Positions 16,018 through 24,730 are shown, numbered from the stretch's first letter. The stretch: 32,571 bases of DNA from Lachnospiraceae bacterium (GCA_009774175.1 VSNG01000034.1:1-32571); one strand, 5' to 3'. Notes: generated from the letters alone by a model not told the origin. A program made the numbers and translations.

Positions 16018-17139
16018 TCAGTAAACGGCTTCCACGTTGGATATGCCGCTTTCGGTAATGTCGAATTTCCAGAGGGCATGGCCGGGAATGCGGTGTTCTG
16101 TTAAATAATAGCTGTTATCTATATGGGTAATGTAATAGGGTGTGCCGCCGCCGATGAAATTGGCATAGACGTCCTCGTAACTTCCTTCTGTGAGCTGCGA
16201 CAGATCTTCTGTGCGAATCATGGTGGCGGCTTCCTGATTTCCCGCAATATCCGTGGAGACGGTAATGTAGTAGCTGTCGTCGGCGATGGTAAGCTGCACC
16301 ATGCCGGCCATGACATCCGGCACGGGATAGGCTTCCCTTACCTCAAAGGTGGACAGATCGGCCCGCAGGATGGCCGGACTGCCGGGGATGCCGGAGACAA
16401 AATAGATATCGCTGCCGTCAATGGTGAAGGAGCGCACGTAAGTGTCCGCAAGGGCCTCTGTTTTGCGGATTTCGGTGAGGTACATCCGGGTGTCGCCGGG
16501 ATCGTGGCGGCACAGATACATCTCGCCGTTCATGGAGCTCCATACATAAAAAGTGTCCGTGGGGGCGTCATAGACAATATAGTGAGGGCGGTTTCCAACC
16601 TCATCCAGCGTCTGGGTGTGGTAGAAAACGCCTTCCCTTTTTTCAAAGACAAGGATACGGTTTCCCTCTGTGTCATCCACCAGATATACGGTACCGTCGC
16701 TGGCAATGGTATGTCCTTTGTCAATCTCGTCAGTCAGAACCTGCCAGTCGGTCAGGGGATCGGAGAGATTGTCGTGGTAGATCACCTGATTGTGGTAACA
16801 GTCCACAAGAAACCAGGTATCGTCTGTTTTTGTCACATAGGTGGGGACGCTCAGATCGGGAAAAGGATTTTGGGGAACGGATTCGGCGGAAACAGGAGAG
16901 AAGTCTGCCCCTTCCATATCCAGTACCAGATCAAAGGCCCGCAGATGTTCTGCGCTCGGGAGCTTCGCCGGAGCGTTTCTGCCGGCAGTGTCCGCACTGG
17001 CGGCCGGTTCCGTGTCGGCGGACGTGGAGGCGGTCTTCGGAGCGCAGGCCGTAAGCAGAAAGGTCGTCAGGGGAAGAGACAGGGCGAAGATAAAGGATGA
17101 TAGCAGGTGTTTTTTATTTATAAGGTTTTTTTTGATCAT
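16018..17139 (-). CDS. Secreted lipoprotein with beta-propeller-like repeats, function unknown
   Basis: 373 residues. A lipoprotein signal peptide ends at C32 (TFLLTAC), followed by an Ala/Ser/Thr-rich tether to about residue 57. The rest is rich in short beta-strand units with Trp/Tyr and Asp turns, such as DTWFLVDCYHNQVIYHDN, DGTVYLVDDTEGNRILVF and DTFYVWSSMNGEMYLC. They recur at about 45 residues and suggest a six- or seven-bladed propeller. I do not recognise a specific family. It would be anchored on the outer face of the membrane. GAAAGGGGCAGAACC precedes the start, and a good minus-strand promoter lies at 17194-17222. It appears to be a single-gene unit; possible roles are binding or sensing (inference). 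Confidence 0.8.
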   Translation of the reverse strand: MIKKNLINKKHLLSSFIFALSLPLTTFLLTACAPKTASTSADTEPAASADTAGRNAPAKLPSAEHLRAFDLVLDMEGADFSPVSAESVPQNPFPDLSVPTYVTKTDDTWFLVDCYHNQVIYHDNLSDPLTDWQVLTDEIDKGHTIASDGTVYLVDDTEGNRILVFEKREGVFYHTQTLDEVGNRPHYIVYDAPTDTFYVWSSMNGEMYLCRHDPGDTRMYLTEIRKTEALADTYVRSFTIDGSDIYFVSGIPGSPAILRADLSTFEVREAYPVPDVMAGMVQLTIADDSYYITVSTDIAGNQEAATMIRTEDLSQLTEGSYEDVYANFIGGGTPYYITHIDNSYYLTEHRIPGHALWKFDITESGISNVEAVY

Positions 17140-17193
17140 GGTTCTGCCCCTTTCATTTACAGGCAGTTATTAATACTGATTTGCCCTACGATC

Positions 17194-17222
17194 ATTTTAG
17201 CGGCTTGGAATTTTTTATTCAA
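17194..17222 (-). promoter_or_regulatory. Promoter of the lipoprotein gene
   Basis: Minus strand: TTGAAT (17222-17217), 17 bp, TAAAAT (17199-17194). The start would be near 17187, about 48 nt upstream of the lipoprotein start codon. Confidence 0.65.
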
Positions 17223-17232
17223 TAACTTTTTA

Positions 17233-17261
17233 TGGATATTAAAAGGATGCCATGATACAAT
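17233..17261 (+). promoter_or_regulatory. Candidate promoter of the acyltransferase gene
   Basis: TGGATA (17233-17238), 17 bp, TACAAT (17256-17261), with TG at the extended -10 position. It faces away from the lipoprotein promoter about 10 bp away. Confidence 0.5.
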
Positions 17262-17341
17262 ACTTTAATAAAGATAAGGCGGGTGCTGACCTTGTGGATG
17301 CGTTTATTTCCAGAAAGTAGATATATGAAATATCTTAGTTT

Positions 17342-18496
17342 ATGTATATGTCACGAGAGATGAAAACAAATAGAAACATAATAGATGCTGATTACAATAG
17401 AACTTTCGGCCTTCTTTCGGCCCTGGCCATCCTCATGATCGTGGCGGGCCATGCGGGCTATGACATTCTGACGGTGGGCGGCCTGTTTCCCTACTATTCC
17501 TTTCACGTGCCGCTTTTTCTGTTTATTTCAGGTTACTTTTATCGAAAAGAGGAGGAAGAGAAACCGCTTCTCTATGTAAAGAAAAAGGCGAAACGGCTTC
17601 TTTTGCCTTACTTTATCTGGAATCTTGTTTACGGGGTGGTTTCTTTAGCGCTGCGGACGTTTGGCGGGTTTTCCATGGGAGATGGGATTTCCTTAAAGAG
17701 CCTGTTTTTAGACCCGTTTCTTCATGGCTATCAGTTCATCTATAACTTTGCGGCATGGTTTGTGCCGGCGCTTTTTCTGATAGAGATGATGAACCTGTGT
17801 ATGCGGATGATACTTGGGAAACTCAGGCTTGACAGAGAATGGCTGATTCTGTCTGGTTCTCTGGCGGTGGGAGTGGCGGTGGTGCAGCTTTCCATCGGGG
17901 GTCATGTGTGGGGGCTTTATAAGACGGCGGGGCGGATTCTGTTTCTCTATTCCTGTTTTCAGATGGGACGGTTTTATAAGGAAAAGCTGGAAGCTCATGA
18001 CAGAATCGGGAATCTTCCCTACTTTGCCGTGGTGATCGGCATACAGGTGCTTCTGCATCTGTGCTGCAACGGTCTTGCTTACAGCAGCGTCTGGTGCACG
18101 GGCTTTGCCAACGGGCCGGTGATTCCATATGTGACAGTGATGTCAGGTGTTGCTTTCTGGCTGCGGACGGCGAAAATTCTGGCTCCGCTTTGCGGAGGGG
18201 ATCGAAGGTGCGGTTTTTTCCTGTATCTTGGCCGTAACACCTATGCGGTGATGATGCATCATATCATGGCCTTTATGCTGGTGAAAATGATTCTGGCGGG
18301 AATCGCCGCCCATACGGGGTATCTGGCGGACTTTGATTTTACAGAGTTTTACGGAAATATTGATTATTATTATCTGGTAAAAGGCTCAGAGGCCTTTAAG
18401 ATGGTATACCTGGCGGCGGGGGTGGCTCTGCCTTTGCTGTTACAAAGGGGGATTGCGTCTCTGTGCGCCGTCAGGCATAGGCTTATGCGGGTTTGA
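17342..18496 (+). CDS. Acyltransferase-3 family membrane protein
   Basis: 384 residues, about ten hydrophobic helices. The start of the domain, FGLLSALAILMIVAGHAGYD, carries the conserved His of the acyltransferase-3 (OafA/NodX-like) family. FHVPLFLFISGYFYRKE and the basic KKKAKRLLLPYFIWNLVY loop are also typical. Late in the protein, GRNTYAVMMHHIMAF is the family's usual helix. Such proteins move acyl groups (often acetyl) onto exported sugars or wall polymers. The start is uncertain: ATG at 17342, 17348 or 17360 are all in frame. None has a strong ribosome-binding site, and the short GAGAG before 17360 is the best. A small membrane protein and a glycosyltransferase follow, suggesting a surface glycan role. 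Confidence 0.85.
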   Translation: MYMSREMKTNRNIIDADYNRTFGLLSALAILMIVAGHAGYDILTVGGLFPYYSFHVPLFLFISGYFYRKEEEEKPLLYVKKKAKRLLLPYFIWNLVYGVVSLALRTFGGFSMGDGISLKSLFLDPFLHGYQFIYNFAAWFVPALFLIEMMNLCMRMILGKLRLDREWLILSGSLAVGVAVVQLSIGGHVWGLYKTAGRILFLYSCFQMGRFYKEKLEAHDRIGNLPYFAVVIGIQVLLHLCCNGLAYSSVWCTGFANGPVIPYVTVMSGVAFWLRTAKILAPLCGGDRRCGFFLYLGRNTYAVMMHHIMAFMLVKMILAGIAAHTGYLADFDFTEFYGNIDYYYLVKGSEAFKMVYLAAGVALPLLLQRGIASLCAVRHRLMRV

Positions 18497-18521
18497 ATTG
18501 CAATCGGCAGGGGAGTATGAT
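18493..18521 (+). promoter_or_regulatory. Promoter upstream of the small membrane protein gene
   Basis: TTGAAT (18493-18498), 17 bp, TATGAT (18516-18521), beginning over the stop codon of the acyltransferase gene. The start near 18528 would give a 37-nt leader. It could drive the small gene, the glycosyltransferase and hisC. Confidence 0.6.
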
Positions 18522-18564
18522 ACTCTAGTGTTTGTACGGAGAGATGTGCCCGTAAGGAGGCACA

Positions 18565-18939
18565 ATGACAGGAAAATGGTTTTACATTGTAAACGGCGGC
18601 CCGCTGTGGATTTTCGCGGCGCTGCTTCTGCTGCTTGCTGCTCTGGCGGCGCTGCAGCATGATCTGACGTACCATACGGTACGAATTTATAACTGGGACG
18701 GAAAAAGATTCCGTTTTCTGGGACGAGGGCGGCTGCGAAAAGTAAATGACATGTATGTCGTAAATATGCGGGAAAAGCTGGGAGACGCGTCCTTTACCAC
18801 GAGATATCTTCTTCTGGCTTCCCGGAAGTTTGTGAAGAAACACCGTTATGAAAGTCTGCTCTTTCGGGCGGGAAAGGCAAAGGCATGGCTGTTTGTGGAG
18901 GAGAGAATGCGGCAGGATGTGCTGTATGTCTACCGATGA
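18565..18939 (+). CDS. Small membrane protein of unknown function
   Basis: 124 residues, not recognised. A single N-terminal hydrophobic helix (about residues 13-33, LWIFAALLLLLAALAAL) is followed by a basic cytoplasmic or surface part. That part has short beta-like segments (TVRIYNWDGKRFRFLGRGRL, DMYVVNMREKL) and a Lys/Arg-rich middle. Coding status is supported by a strong AAGGAGGCACA before ATG 18565, its own promoter, and its position in line with the acyltransferase and glycosyltransferase genes. There are no cysteines. It could be an accessory subunit of an envelope-modifying system; that is only context. Confidence 0.75.
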   Translation: MTGKWFYIVNGGPLWIFAALLLLLAALAALQHDLTYHTVRIYNWDGKRFRFLGRGRLRKVNDMYVVNMREKLGDASFTTRYLLLASRKFVKKHRYESLLFRAGKAKAWLFVEERMRQDVLYVYR

Positions 18940-19022
18940 ATGCGCAGGGGCGTGTGTCTTTGAGGGTCGGTGCGGAAAGGCGTGGCGGACAGATACGGCG
19001 GTGCTTTGGGAAAGGTTTGAAA

Positions 19023-20036
19023 ATGGTCACTATCAGCCTGTGTATGATCGTGAAAAATGAAGAGCGGATTTTGAAAAGATGCCTGGACAGTCTGGAAGGG
19101 CTGATGGACGAGATCATTATTGTGGATACGGGTTCGACGGATGCAACCAAAAAAATTGCGGCGGCGTACACGGATCGGATTTATGACTTTGTCTGGACGG
19201 GGGATTTTTCGGAGGCGAGAAATTTCGCCTTTTCAAAAGCCGGTATGGATTATATATACTCGGCGGATGCGGACGAGGTGTTGGATGAGGAAAACAGGGC
19301 GGCGTTTCTGCGCATGAAGCGGGTGCTGCTTCCGGAGATTGAGATTGTGCAGATGTATTATGCCAATCAGCTTTTGAACGGCACGATATACAACTACGAC
19401 AAGGAGCTTCGGCCAAAGCTGTTTAAGAGGAACAGGACTTTCCGCTGGCAGGGAGCGATTCACGAGCAGATTGGAATTACACCCGTTATTTACGACAGCG
19501 AAATCTGCATTCAGCATTTGCCCGAGGAGAATCACAAGGACAGGGATCTGGCGGCTTTTGCGCGCCTTGTGGAGGCTGGAGAGCCTTTGGATAAAAGGCT
19601 GCACAACATTTATGCGAAGGAGCTGTTTATTTCCGGGGAAGCAAAGGATTTTCTGGCGGCCCGGGCCTTTTTTAAGGCTTCCTGCGCGGATGGCAAACGG
19701 GGAGAAGAGGAGCTTATGGAGGCGGCCTGTGTGGCGGCAAAAGCGGCCAGAATCGCCGGGGATGTGTCGGATTTTTTCAAGTATGCCATGAAGGCGGTCG
19801 CGTCTGAGGGGTGTGCGGAGATCTGCTGTGAACTGGGCAGCTTTTACATGGAAGCAGGGGATTATGACGAAGCCATTATCTGGCTGTATAATGCGGCCTA
19901 TGAGACGGAGAGCGTTTTGAATATTCACAGCGGGGGCGATCTTCCGCTCAGGGGGCTGGCGGCCTGTTATCAGGCTCTCGGCAATGAGGAACAGGCGGCG
20001 GAATATACCCGGCTGGCGTTGGAATGGCATATATAA
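19023..20036 (+). CDS. Family 2 glycosyltransferase with C-terminal helical repeats
   Basis: 337 residues. The GT-A fold begins at once: MVTISLCMIVKNEERILKRC, EIIIVDTGSTDATKKIA, then the nucleotide/metal motif SADADEVLDEENR (D82 and D84) and FRWQGAIHEQI. Residues beyond about 210 form helical TPR-like repeats (GEAKDFLAARAFFKASC, AGDYDEAIIWLYNAAYE, LRGLAACYQALGNEEQAAEY). This combination is common in clostridial glycosyltransferases of the SPBc2-type, donor unknown. An in-frame ATG at 18885 would give 383 residues but overlaps the preceding gene and adds a Cys/Arg-rich stretch without homology. GGGAAAGG before ATG 19023, and the fact that the domain starts there, decide for 19023. It ends 16 bp before hisC. 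Confidence 0.88.
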   Translation: MVTISLCMIVKNEERILKRCLDSLEGLMDEIIIVDTGSTDATKKIAAAYTDRIYDFVWTGDFSEARNFAFSKAGMDYIYSADADEVLDEENRAAFLRMKRVLLPEIEIVQMYYANQLLNGTIYNYDKELRPKLFKRNRTFRWQGAIHEQIGITPVIYDSEICIQHLPEENHKDRDLAAFARLVEAGEPLDKRLHNIYAKELFISGEAKDFLAARAFFKASCADGKRGEEELMEAACVAAKAARIAGDVSDFFKYAMKAVASEGCAEICCELGSFYMEAGDYDEAIIWLYNAAYETESVLNIHSGGDLPLRGLAACYQALGNEEQAAEYTRLALEWHI

Positions 20037-20052
20037 GAAAGGACAAAGCAAC

Positions 20053-21108
20053 ATGAAATGGGAAGAAAACGTGCGCAGGGTGACGCCTTATACACCCGGG
20101 GAACAGCCGCAAAAGGAAGGAATCATCAAGCTTAATACCAATGAAAATCCTTATGCGCCGGCGCCGGGGGTGGCGCGGGCTCTGGCCGGTCTGGATGCGG
20201 AGAGTTTTCGTCTGTATCCGGCATTTCCAGAAAAGACGGATCTGGCGAAGGCGCTTTCGGCGCAGTATCATATCGGAACGGATCAGATTTTTATCGGCGT
20301 GGGTTCGGACGATGTATTATCGCTTGCTTTTATGACCTTTTTCCAGTCGGGCAGGCCGGTGTTTTTCCCTGACGTAACCTATTCCTTTTACGACGTGTGG
20401 GCGGATGTGCACAGGATACCTTACGAGACGAAGGCGCTTGATGAAAATTTTCAGATTTGTCCGGGAGATTACATGCAGCCAAACGGCGGCGTGGTCTTTC
20501 CTAATCCCAATGCGCCTACGGGAGTGCTGATGCCCCTTGACAGGGTGGAGGAGATTGTCAGAAACAACCGCGAGGCTGTGGTAATCGTGGACGAAGCTTA
20601 CATTGATTTTGGCGGTACAAGCGCGCTGCCGCTGATCGAAAAGTATGACAATCTGCTTGTCGTGCAGACCTTTTCCAAGTCCAGATGCATGGCCGGAATG
20701 CGCATTGGATATGCCATGGGACAGCCCCGGCTGATCCGTTATCTCAATGATGTGAAGTATTCCGTCAATTCCTACACCTTGAATACGGCCGCGCTTGCAC
20801 TTGGAGCGGAAGCGGTGCGGGATGAGGCGTACTTTCAGGAATGCTGTAGCAGGATTATAAAAACGAGGGAAAGAGCGGAAGAGGAGCTTGCAAAACGGGG
20901 CTTTGTCTTTCCGAAATCCTGCGCCAACTTTATCTTTGCCTCCCATAAAAGCGTGCCCGCCCGGAAGATATTCGAGGCGCTGAAAGAAAATGACATCTAT
21001 GTCAGATGGTGGGATAAAGAGAGAATCAATAACTATCTGCGGATTACCATTGGCACGGACGAGCAGATGGAAGCGCTTTACCGGGCGCTGGACGGGATAT
21101 GCGGATAG
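20053..21108 (+). CDS. hisC: Histidinol-phosphate aminotransferase (class I/II PLP aminotransferase)
   Basis: 351 residues, the length of HisC. PLP fold-type I motifs: KLNTNENPYAPAPGV, FPNPNAPTG, VVIVDEAYIDFGG, and the Schiff-base lysine K209 in VVQTFSKSRCMAGMRIGYAMG. YLRITIGTDEQM is the C-terminal substrate-carboxylate arginine region. It converts imidazole-acetol phosphate to histidinol phosphate with glutamate. The usual SRGLAG loop reads SRCMAG here. No other his genes are near, so activity on aromatic amino acids or another phosphorylated amino alcohol is possible. AGAAAGGACAAAGCAAC precedes ATG 20053. The in-frame ATG at 19984 lies inside the glycosyltransferase gene and is rejected. 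Confidence 0.9.
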   Translation: MKWEENVRRVTPYTPGEQPQKEGIIKLNTNENPYAPAPGVARALAGLDAESFRLYPAFPEKTDLAKALSAQYHIGTDQIFIGVGSDDVLSLAFMTFFQSGRPVFFPDVTYSFYDVWADVHRIPYETKALDENFQICPGDYMQPNGGVVFPNPNAPTGVLMPLDRVEEIVRNNREAVVIVDEAYIDFGGTSALPLIEKYDNLLVVQTFSKSRCMAGMRIGYAMGQPRLIRYLNDVKYSVNSYTLNTAALALGAEAVRDEAYFQECCSRIIKTRERAEEELAKRGFVFPKSCANFIFASHKSVPARKIFEALKENDIYVRWWDKERINNYLRITIGTDEQMEALYRALDGICG

Positions 21109-21129
21109 GAGATTTTGGCGATAAAGGTT

Positions 21130-21160
21130 TTGACCCCAAATTTTATACATATACTATAAT
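21130..21160 (+). promoter_or_regulatory. Weak candidate promoter before the COG2426-type gene
   Basis: A perfect TATAAT (21155-21160) lies after TTGACC (21130-21135), but the spacer is 19 bp. It lies between hisC and the next gene and would give a 54-nt leader to ATG 21214. Confidence 0.4.
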
Positions 21161-21213
21161 AGCCGCACGAAAAAGCGGGCGGTATGGAAAAACAGGAAAG
21201 GAAGAGGAAAGAT

Positions 21214-21714
21214 ATGGAGAGTTTAGCGGTGGCGTTTGCCAATACATTGGGAAGATATGTGAGTAAGGAGATTGTGGTTTTTGTAATCTCCATGATACCG
21301 ATTCTGGAGCTCAGGGGCGGTCTGATTGTCTCCCAGCTGATTCAGGTGCCGATTACCACGGCAATTCCGATCTGCATTATCGGCAATATCATTCCGATTC
21401 CCTTTATTTTGTTGTTTATCAAGCAGATTTTTAAACTGCTCAAAAAGATTAAGCTTTTCCGCGGCATTATTGAAAAACTGGAAAACCGGGCTATGAGCAA
21501 GAGCGATAATATCAAGCGTTATGAGTTCTGGGGACTGGTGCTCTTTGTGGGAATCCCCCTTCCGGGAACGGGTGCGTGGACGGGATCTCTGATTGCGGCG
21601 CTGTTGGATGTGGACTTAAAAAAGGCGATTCTGGCGGAGCTTTTGGGTATTGTGATCGCTACGGTGATTATGTCCTTCTTTTCCTACGGACTTCTGGCTG
21701 CGCTGGTGGGATAG
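21214..21714 (+). CDS. Small multidrug export-type membrane protein (COG2426)
   Basis: 166 residues with about four hydrophobic segments. ISMIPILELRGGLIVSQLI near the start and LVLFVGIPLPGTGAWTGSLIAALL later are the paired RGG and GTGAW motifs of the COG2426/small multidrug export family. That function is poorly established experimentally. An in-frame ATG at 21184 would add ten charged residues; the purine-rich GGAAAGGAAGAGGAAAG immediately before ATG 21214 favours the later start. The stop is 6 bp before the next gene, so the two are probably cotranscribed. Confidence 0.82.
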   Translation: MESLAVAFANTLGRYVSKEIVVFVISMIPILELRGGLIVSQLIQVPITTAIPICIIGNIIPIPFILLFIKQIFKLLKKIKLFRGIIEKLENRAMSKSDNIKRYEFWGLVLFVGIPLPGTGAWTGSLIAALLDVDLKKAILAELLGIVIATVIMSFFSYGLLAALVG

Positions 21715-21720
21715 GAAAAA

Positions 21721-24700
21721 ATGGGATCGTGGATGAAGGAGAGAAGAGATAGGAAAAAATACATGTTTGCAGGTGCGGCCATTGCGGTGATTCTGGCGGC
21801 GGCAGGGCTGATCGGCGTCCTTATGAGGGGACAGGTTTTCGGGGACGCCAATCCCAATCTTGCGCGGAAAAGAGGCGTGAAGGCCACCTGTGACAGTGTG
21901 GAGCAGGAGGCGCTGTCTGCGGCCATGGCCATTGACGGAAACGATACGGACCGCGCTTCCCGCTGGTCAAGCGAGAATAACAGAGAGGACGCCTCCCACT
22001 ATATACAACTGGAATTTCCCGAAGAAATTTCAGTTTCTTTTGTTGTGCTGAAATGGGAGCGGGCCAACGCTATCTCCTATGCGCTGGAAAGCTCCGTGGA
22101 CGGCGAAAAATTTGAAACGCTGCAAAGCTTTGAGACGGCGCCGGAAGCGCTGAAACAGGAAATCGTGCTGGAAGAGCCCGTGCAGGCGCGGTATCTGCGG
22201 CTGTCCACATACGCAGTGGCAAAGGAGGAGGCGGATTTTTCCGATCTTTACCAGAATGTATCTCTTTATGAGTTTGAGGTTTACGGGGACAAGCCTACGG
22301 CTTATAAATTAAAAACACCTGTTATAGAAACTGCGGCGAACGGGGAACGGCGGCTTGTCATGCCCGAAACGCCGGAGGGTTTTCGGGTCAGTCTGATCGG
22401 CGCTGATCTGGAGCAGGTGATCGGCGCGGACGGCAGGGTTTATGACACCATTCAGGATAAGGAAGTGACGGTGGGGTATTTTGTGGAAGACACAAGAGGC
22501 CGGGAAGAGGCGAGAGAGGTCTCCTTTAAAGTCGCGGTTCCTGCGGCAAACGGGTCGTCGGCTACGGCTGAGGAGGCAGGAAACGGGTCGTCGGCTACGG
22601 CTGAGGAGGCAGGAAACGGGTCGTCCGATGCCGCTGGCGGAGCGGGACAGGACGGGGACGAGATAAACGACAGCCCCTACTGGGTCGTTCCCTCCATTGC
22701 GGAGTGGCGGGGCGGCCGGGGGATTTTTAATCTGGCTTCGGAGGAGCGTCTGCGGATAGTTGTGGATACGGACAGCCGCCCACCCCAAAAGGACAAAAAA
22801 GCTGCGGCGGGGACAGACGCGCATGCGGCAGAAACGGATGTGCAGACAGGCAGGGCGGAAAATGCGGACGCGCAGGCCTTGTGGGAGGCAGCGTCGCTTT
22901 TTGGAAAGCAGTGTGAAAACAGCCGTTTTCAGTATGAGGCGGATGTGTGTGAAGGAACCTTGGAAGACGTGGGGCCGGGAGATATTTATCTGGGCTATGC
23001 AGAAGAAGTAAACGGTCTGGGAGAGGAAGGATATACCTGCGGTATTACTGACAGATGTGTCATAAGAGCTGAGAGCGCCACCGGGATTCGATGGGGCACT
23101 GTTACCATGATGCAGATGCTGTTCCGGGGGCCAAACCTTCCACAGGGCCAGATTCGGGATTATCCGCTCTATGAAGTGCGGGGCTTCGGCATTGATGTGG
23201 CCAGAAAGCCGATGTCGCTGGACACGCTCTATCGAATGATGGAAACCATGTCATGGTATAAGATGAATGATCTGACCATTCATTTGAATGATAATGAGAT
23301 TCTTGCCACCAGCGGCCTTACCGGCTCGGTGGAGGAGGCCATGACGGCAGGAAGCGCTTTCCGACTCGAATCCTCTCTGATGAATGAAAAGGGTGCGGCC
23401 CTGACCTCAGCGGAGTACGCCTACACGAAGGAGGAGTTTTCGGAGTTTATTTCTGTGGCGAAGACCTATGGCGTGACGGTGGTGCCGGAGATTGACACCC
23501 CCGCCCACTCTCTTTCCATCACAAAGCTGTACCCGGAATACGCCCTGCAAACCACAAACGAGTCGGCGGATCAGATTGATCTGGGAAACGAAAAGGCTGT
23601 GGCCCTTGTGGAAGACCTCTGGCGGGAGGCGCTTGATGAGGAAAGCGGCGCGTTTCGGGGGGCGGAGATTGTAAATATAGGCATGGACGAGTATTACGGA
23701 GACGGAGAGCAGTATAGACAGTATCTTGCGCGGATTAACAGTCTGGTGCAGGAGACTGGCAGGGCTGTGCGGCTGTGGGGGAGTCTGAGCAATATGGGGG
23801 GTACAACCGCGCCTTCCCCTGAAAATCTGCAAATGAACATCTGGAGTACGGTGTGGGCGGATCCGCTGGAGATGTACAGGGCCGGTTATTCTCTGATTAA
23901 TATGCAGAACAACCATCTTTATATCATACCGGGAGGCGGTTATGACTGTCTGGACGCCGCAGAATTGTATGAGAACTGGGCGCCCAACCGGTTTTACGAC
24001 TACAACCGGATTGAAACCATTCCTGCCTATTCCCCGCAGATGCTGGGGGCCTCCTATATGATCTGGAATGATATGAGCGGCAGTCTGGATCTGGGAATCT
24101 GCGAGTACGATCAGTTTTTGCGGTTCAGGGGGCCGCTGGATGTGCTTTCCGCGAAGCTGTGGGGGGCGTCGAAGCTGGAGGAATTTGCGGAAAAAAGACG
24201 GGAGTCCGGCCATGAGTCATTGATCCGGCTTGCCGCGGGGGATATGTATCTTCCCAGAATGTTTGAGGAGGCGGACGGCCACGACGATTCTTATCTGTAC
24301 GCGGAGAAAGAAGCGGCGGAGCCGGGCTATGAGATTGAGATGAAGGTGAAATTGGATGCGGATGCGTCAGGGGAGCAGATTCTCGCGGAAGGGGACAGCG
24401 CCTACGGCAAATGGGCTTTTCATGCGGCACAGCAGGAGACGGGAAAGGTCGGCTTTACCAGAGAGGGAAAAACCTATACCTTTGATATTACCCTGCCCAA
24501 GGGCGAATGGGTGAATCTCACGCTTTGGGGCGTGCCCGGAAGGACGGTTCTTTCTGTGGAGGGCGAGACGATCGAGGCGGTGGATGCGCTGGGAAGCAGG
24601 GAGCCTTTCGAGGAGTATGCGACCTTTGTCTTTCCTTTGCAGAGAGTGGGCGCGCAGACGGGATGCTTTGACGGGGAGGTGGAGTGGAAGGTAAATTTCA

Positions 24701-24729
24701 GTTCCCATGAAAGCCTGACCTTTCGATAG
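21721..24729 (+). CDS. Membrane-anchored GH20 beta-N-acetylhexosaminidase-like protein
   Basis: 1002 residues. One membrane helix (about 15-37), then an F5/8-type C (CBM32-like) domain, about 40-190 (NLARKRGVKATC, IDGNDTDRASRWSSEN, ARYLRLSTY). A linker near 275-310 carries two and a half NGSSATAEEAG repeats. A GH20 N-terminal domain spans about 325-485, then the GH20 catalytic barrel about 490-770. The barrel starts YEVRGFGIDVARKPMSLDTL and includes VVPEIDTPAHSLS; the catalytic pair is D656-E657 in NIGMDEYYGDGEQY, and YMIWNDMSG follows. A LamG-like C-terminal domain spans about 860-1000. It probably removes terminal GlcNAc/GalNAc from glycans outside the cell. Insertions rich in Ala/Asp/Thr (about 355-385) interrupt the N-terminal GH20 domain. 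TAGGAAAAA precedes ATG 21721. Confidence 0.88.
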   Translation: MGSWMKERRDRKKYMFAGAAIAVILAAAGLIGVLMRGQVFGDANPNLARKRGVKATCDSVEQEALSAAMAIDGNDTDRASRWSSENNREDASHYIQLEFPEEISVSFVVLKWERANAISYALESSVDGEKFETLQSFETAPEALKQEIVLEEPVQARYLRLSTYAVAKEEADFSDLYQNVSLYEFEVYGDKPTAYKLKTPVIETAANGERRLVMPETPEGFRVSLIGADLEQVIGADGRVYDTIQDKEVTVGYFVEDTRGREEAREVSFKVAVPAANGSSATAEEAGNGSSATAEEAGNGSSDAAGGAGQDGDEINDSPYWVVPSIAEWRGGRGIFNLASEERLRIVVDTDSRPPQKDKKAAAGTDAHAAETDVQTGRAENADAQALWEAASLFGKQCENSRFQYEADVCEGTLEDVGPGDIYLGYAEEVNGLGEEGYTCGITDRCVIRAESATGIRWGTVTMMQMLFRGPNLPQGQIRDYPLYEVRGFGIDVARKPMSLDTLYRMMETMSWYKMNDLTIHLNDNEILATSGLTGSVEEAMTAGSAFRLESSLMNEKGAALTSAEYAYTKEEFSEFISVAKTYGVTVVPEIDTPAHSLSITKLYPEYALQTTNESADQIDLGNEKAVALVEDLWREALDEESGAFRGAEIVNIGMDEYYGDGEQYRQYLARINSLVQETGRAVRLWGSLSNMGGTTAPSPENLQMNIWSTVWADPLEMYRAGYSLINMQNNHLYIIPGGGYDCLDAAELYENWAPNRFYDYNRIETIPAYSPQMLGASYMIWNDMSGSLDLGICEYDQFLRFRGPLDVLSAKLWGASKLEEFAEKRRESGHESLIRLAAGDMYLPRMFEEADGHDDSYLYAEKEAAEPGYEIEMKVKLDADASGEQILAEGDSAYGKWAFHAAQQETGKVGFTREGKTYTFDITLPKGEWVNLTLWGVPGRTVLSVEGETIEAVDALGSREPFEEYATFVFPLQRVGAQTGCFDGEVEWKVNFSSHESLTFR
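22548..22625 (+). repeat. 33-bp tandem repeat in the hexosaminidase linker
   Basis: Two identical 33-bp units (22548-22580, 22581-22613) and a partial third (22614-22625) encode NGSSATAEEAG repeats. Near-identity at DNA level implies recent slippage or expansion, so copy number may vary between strains. Confidence 0.9.
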
Positions 24730-24730
24730 G

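Noticed and set aside
16123..17100. Open frame of 325 codons opposite the lipoprotein gene
   Set aside because: The minus-strand frame has a signal peptide, lipobox, ribosome-binding site and promoter. The opposite frame has none and ends in a low-complexity basic stretch.
18885..19022. 46-residue N-terminal extension of the glycosyltransferase
   Set aside because: It overlaps the preceding gene, is Cys/Arg-rich without homology, and the GT-A fold begins exactly at ATG 19023.
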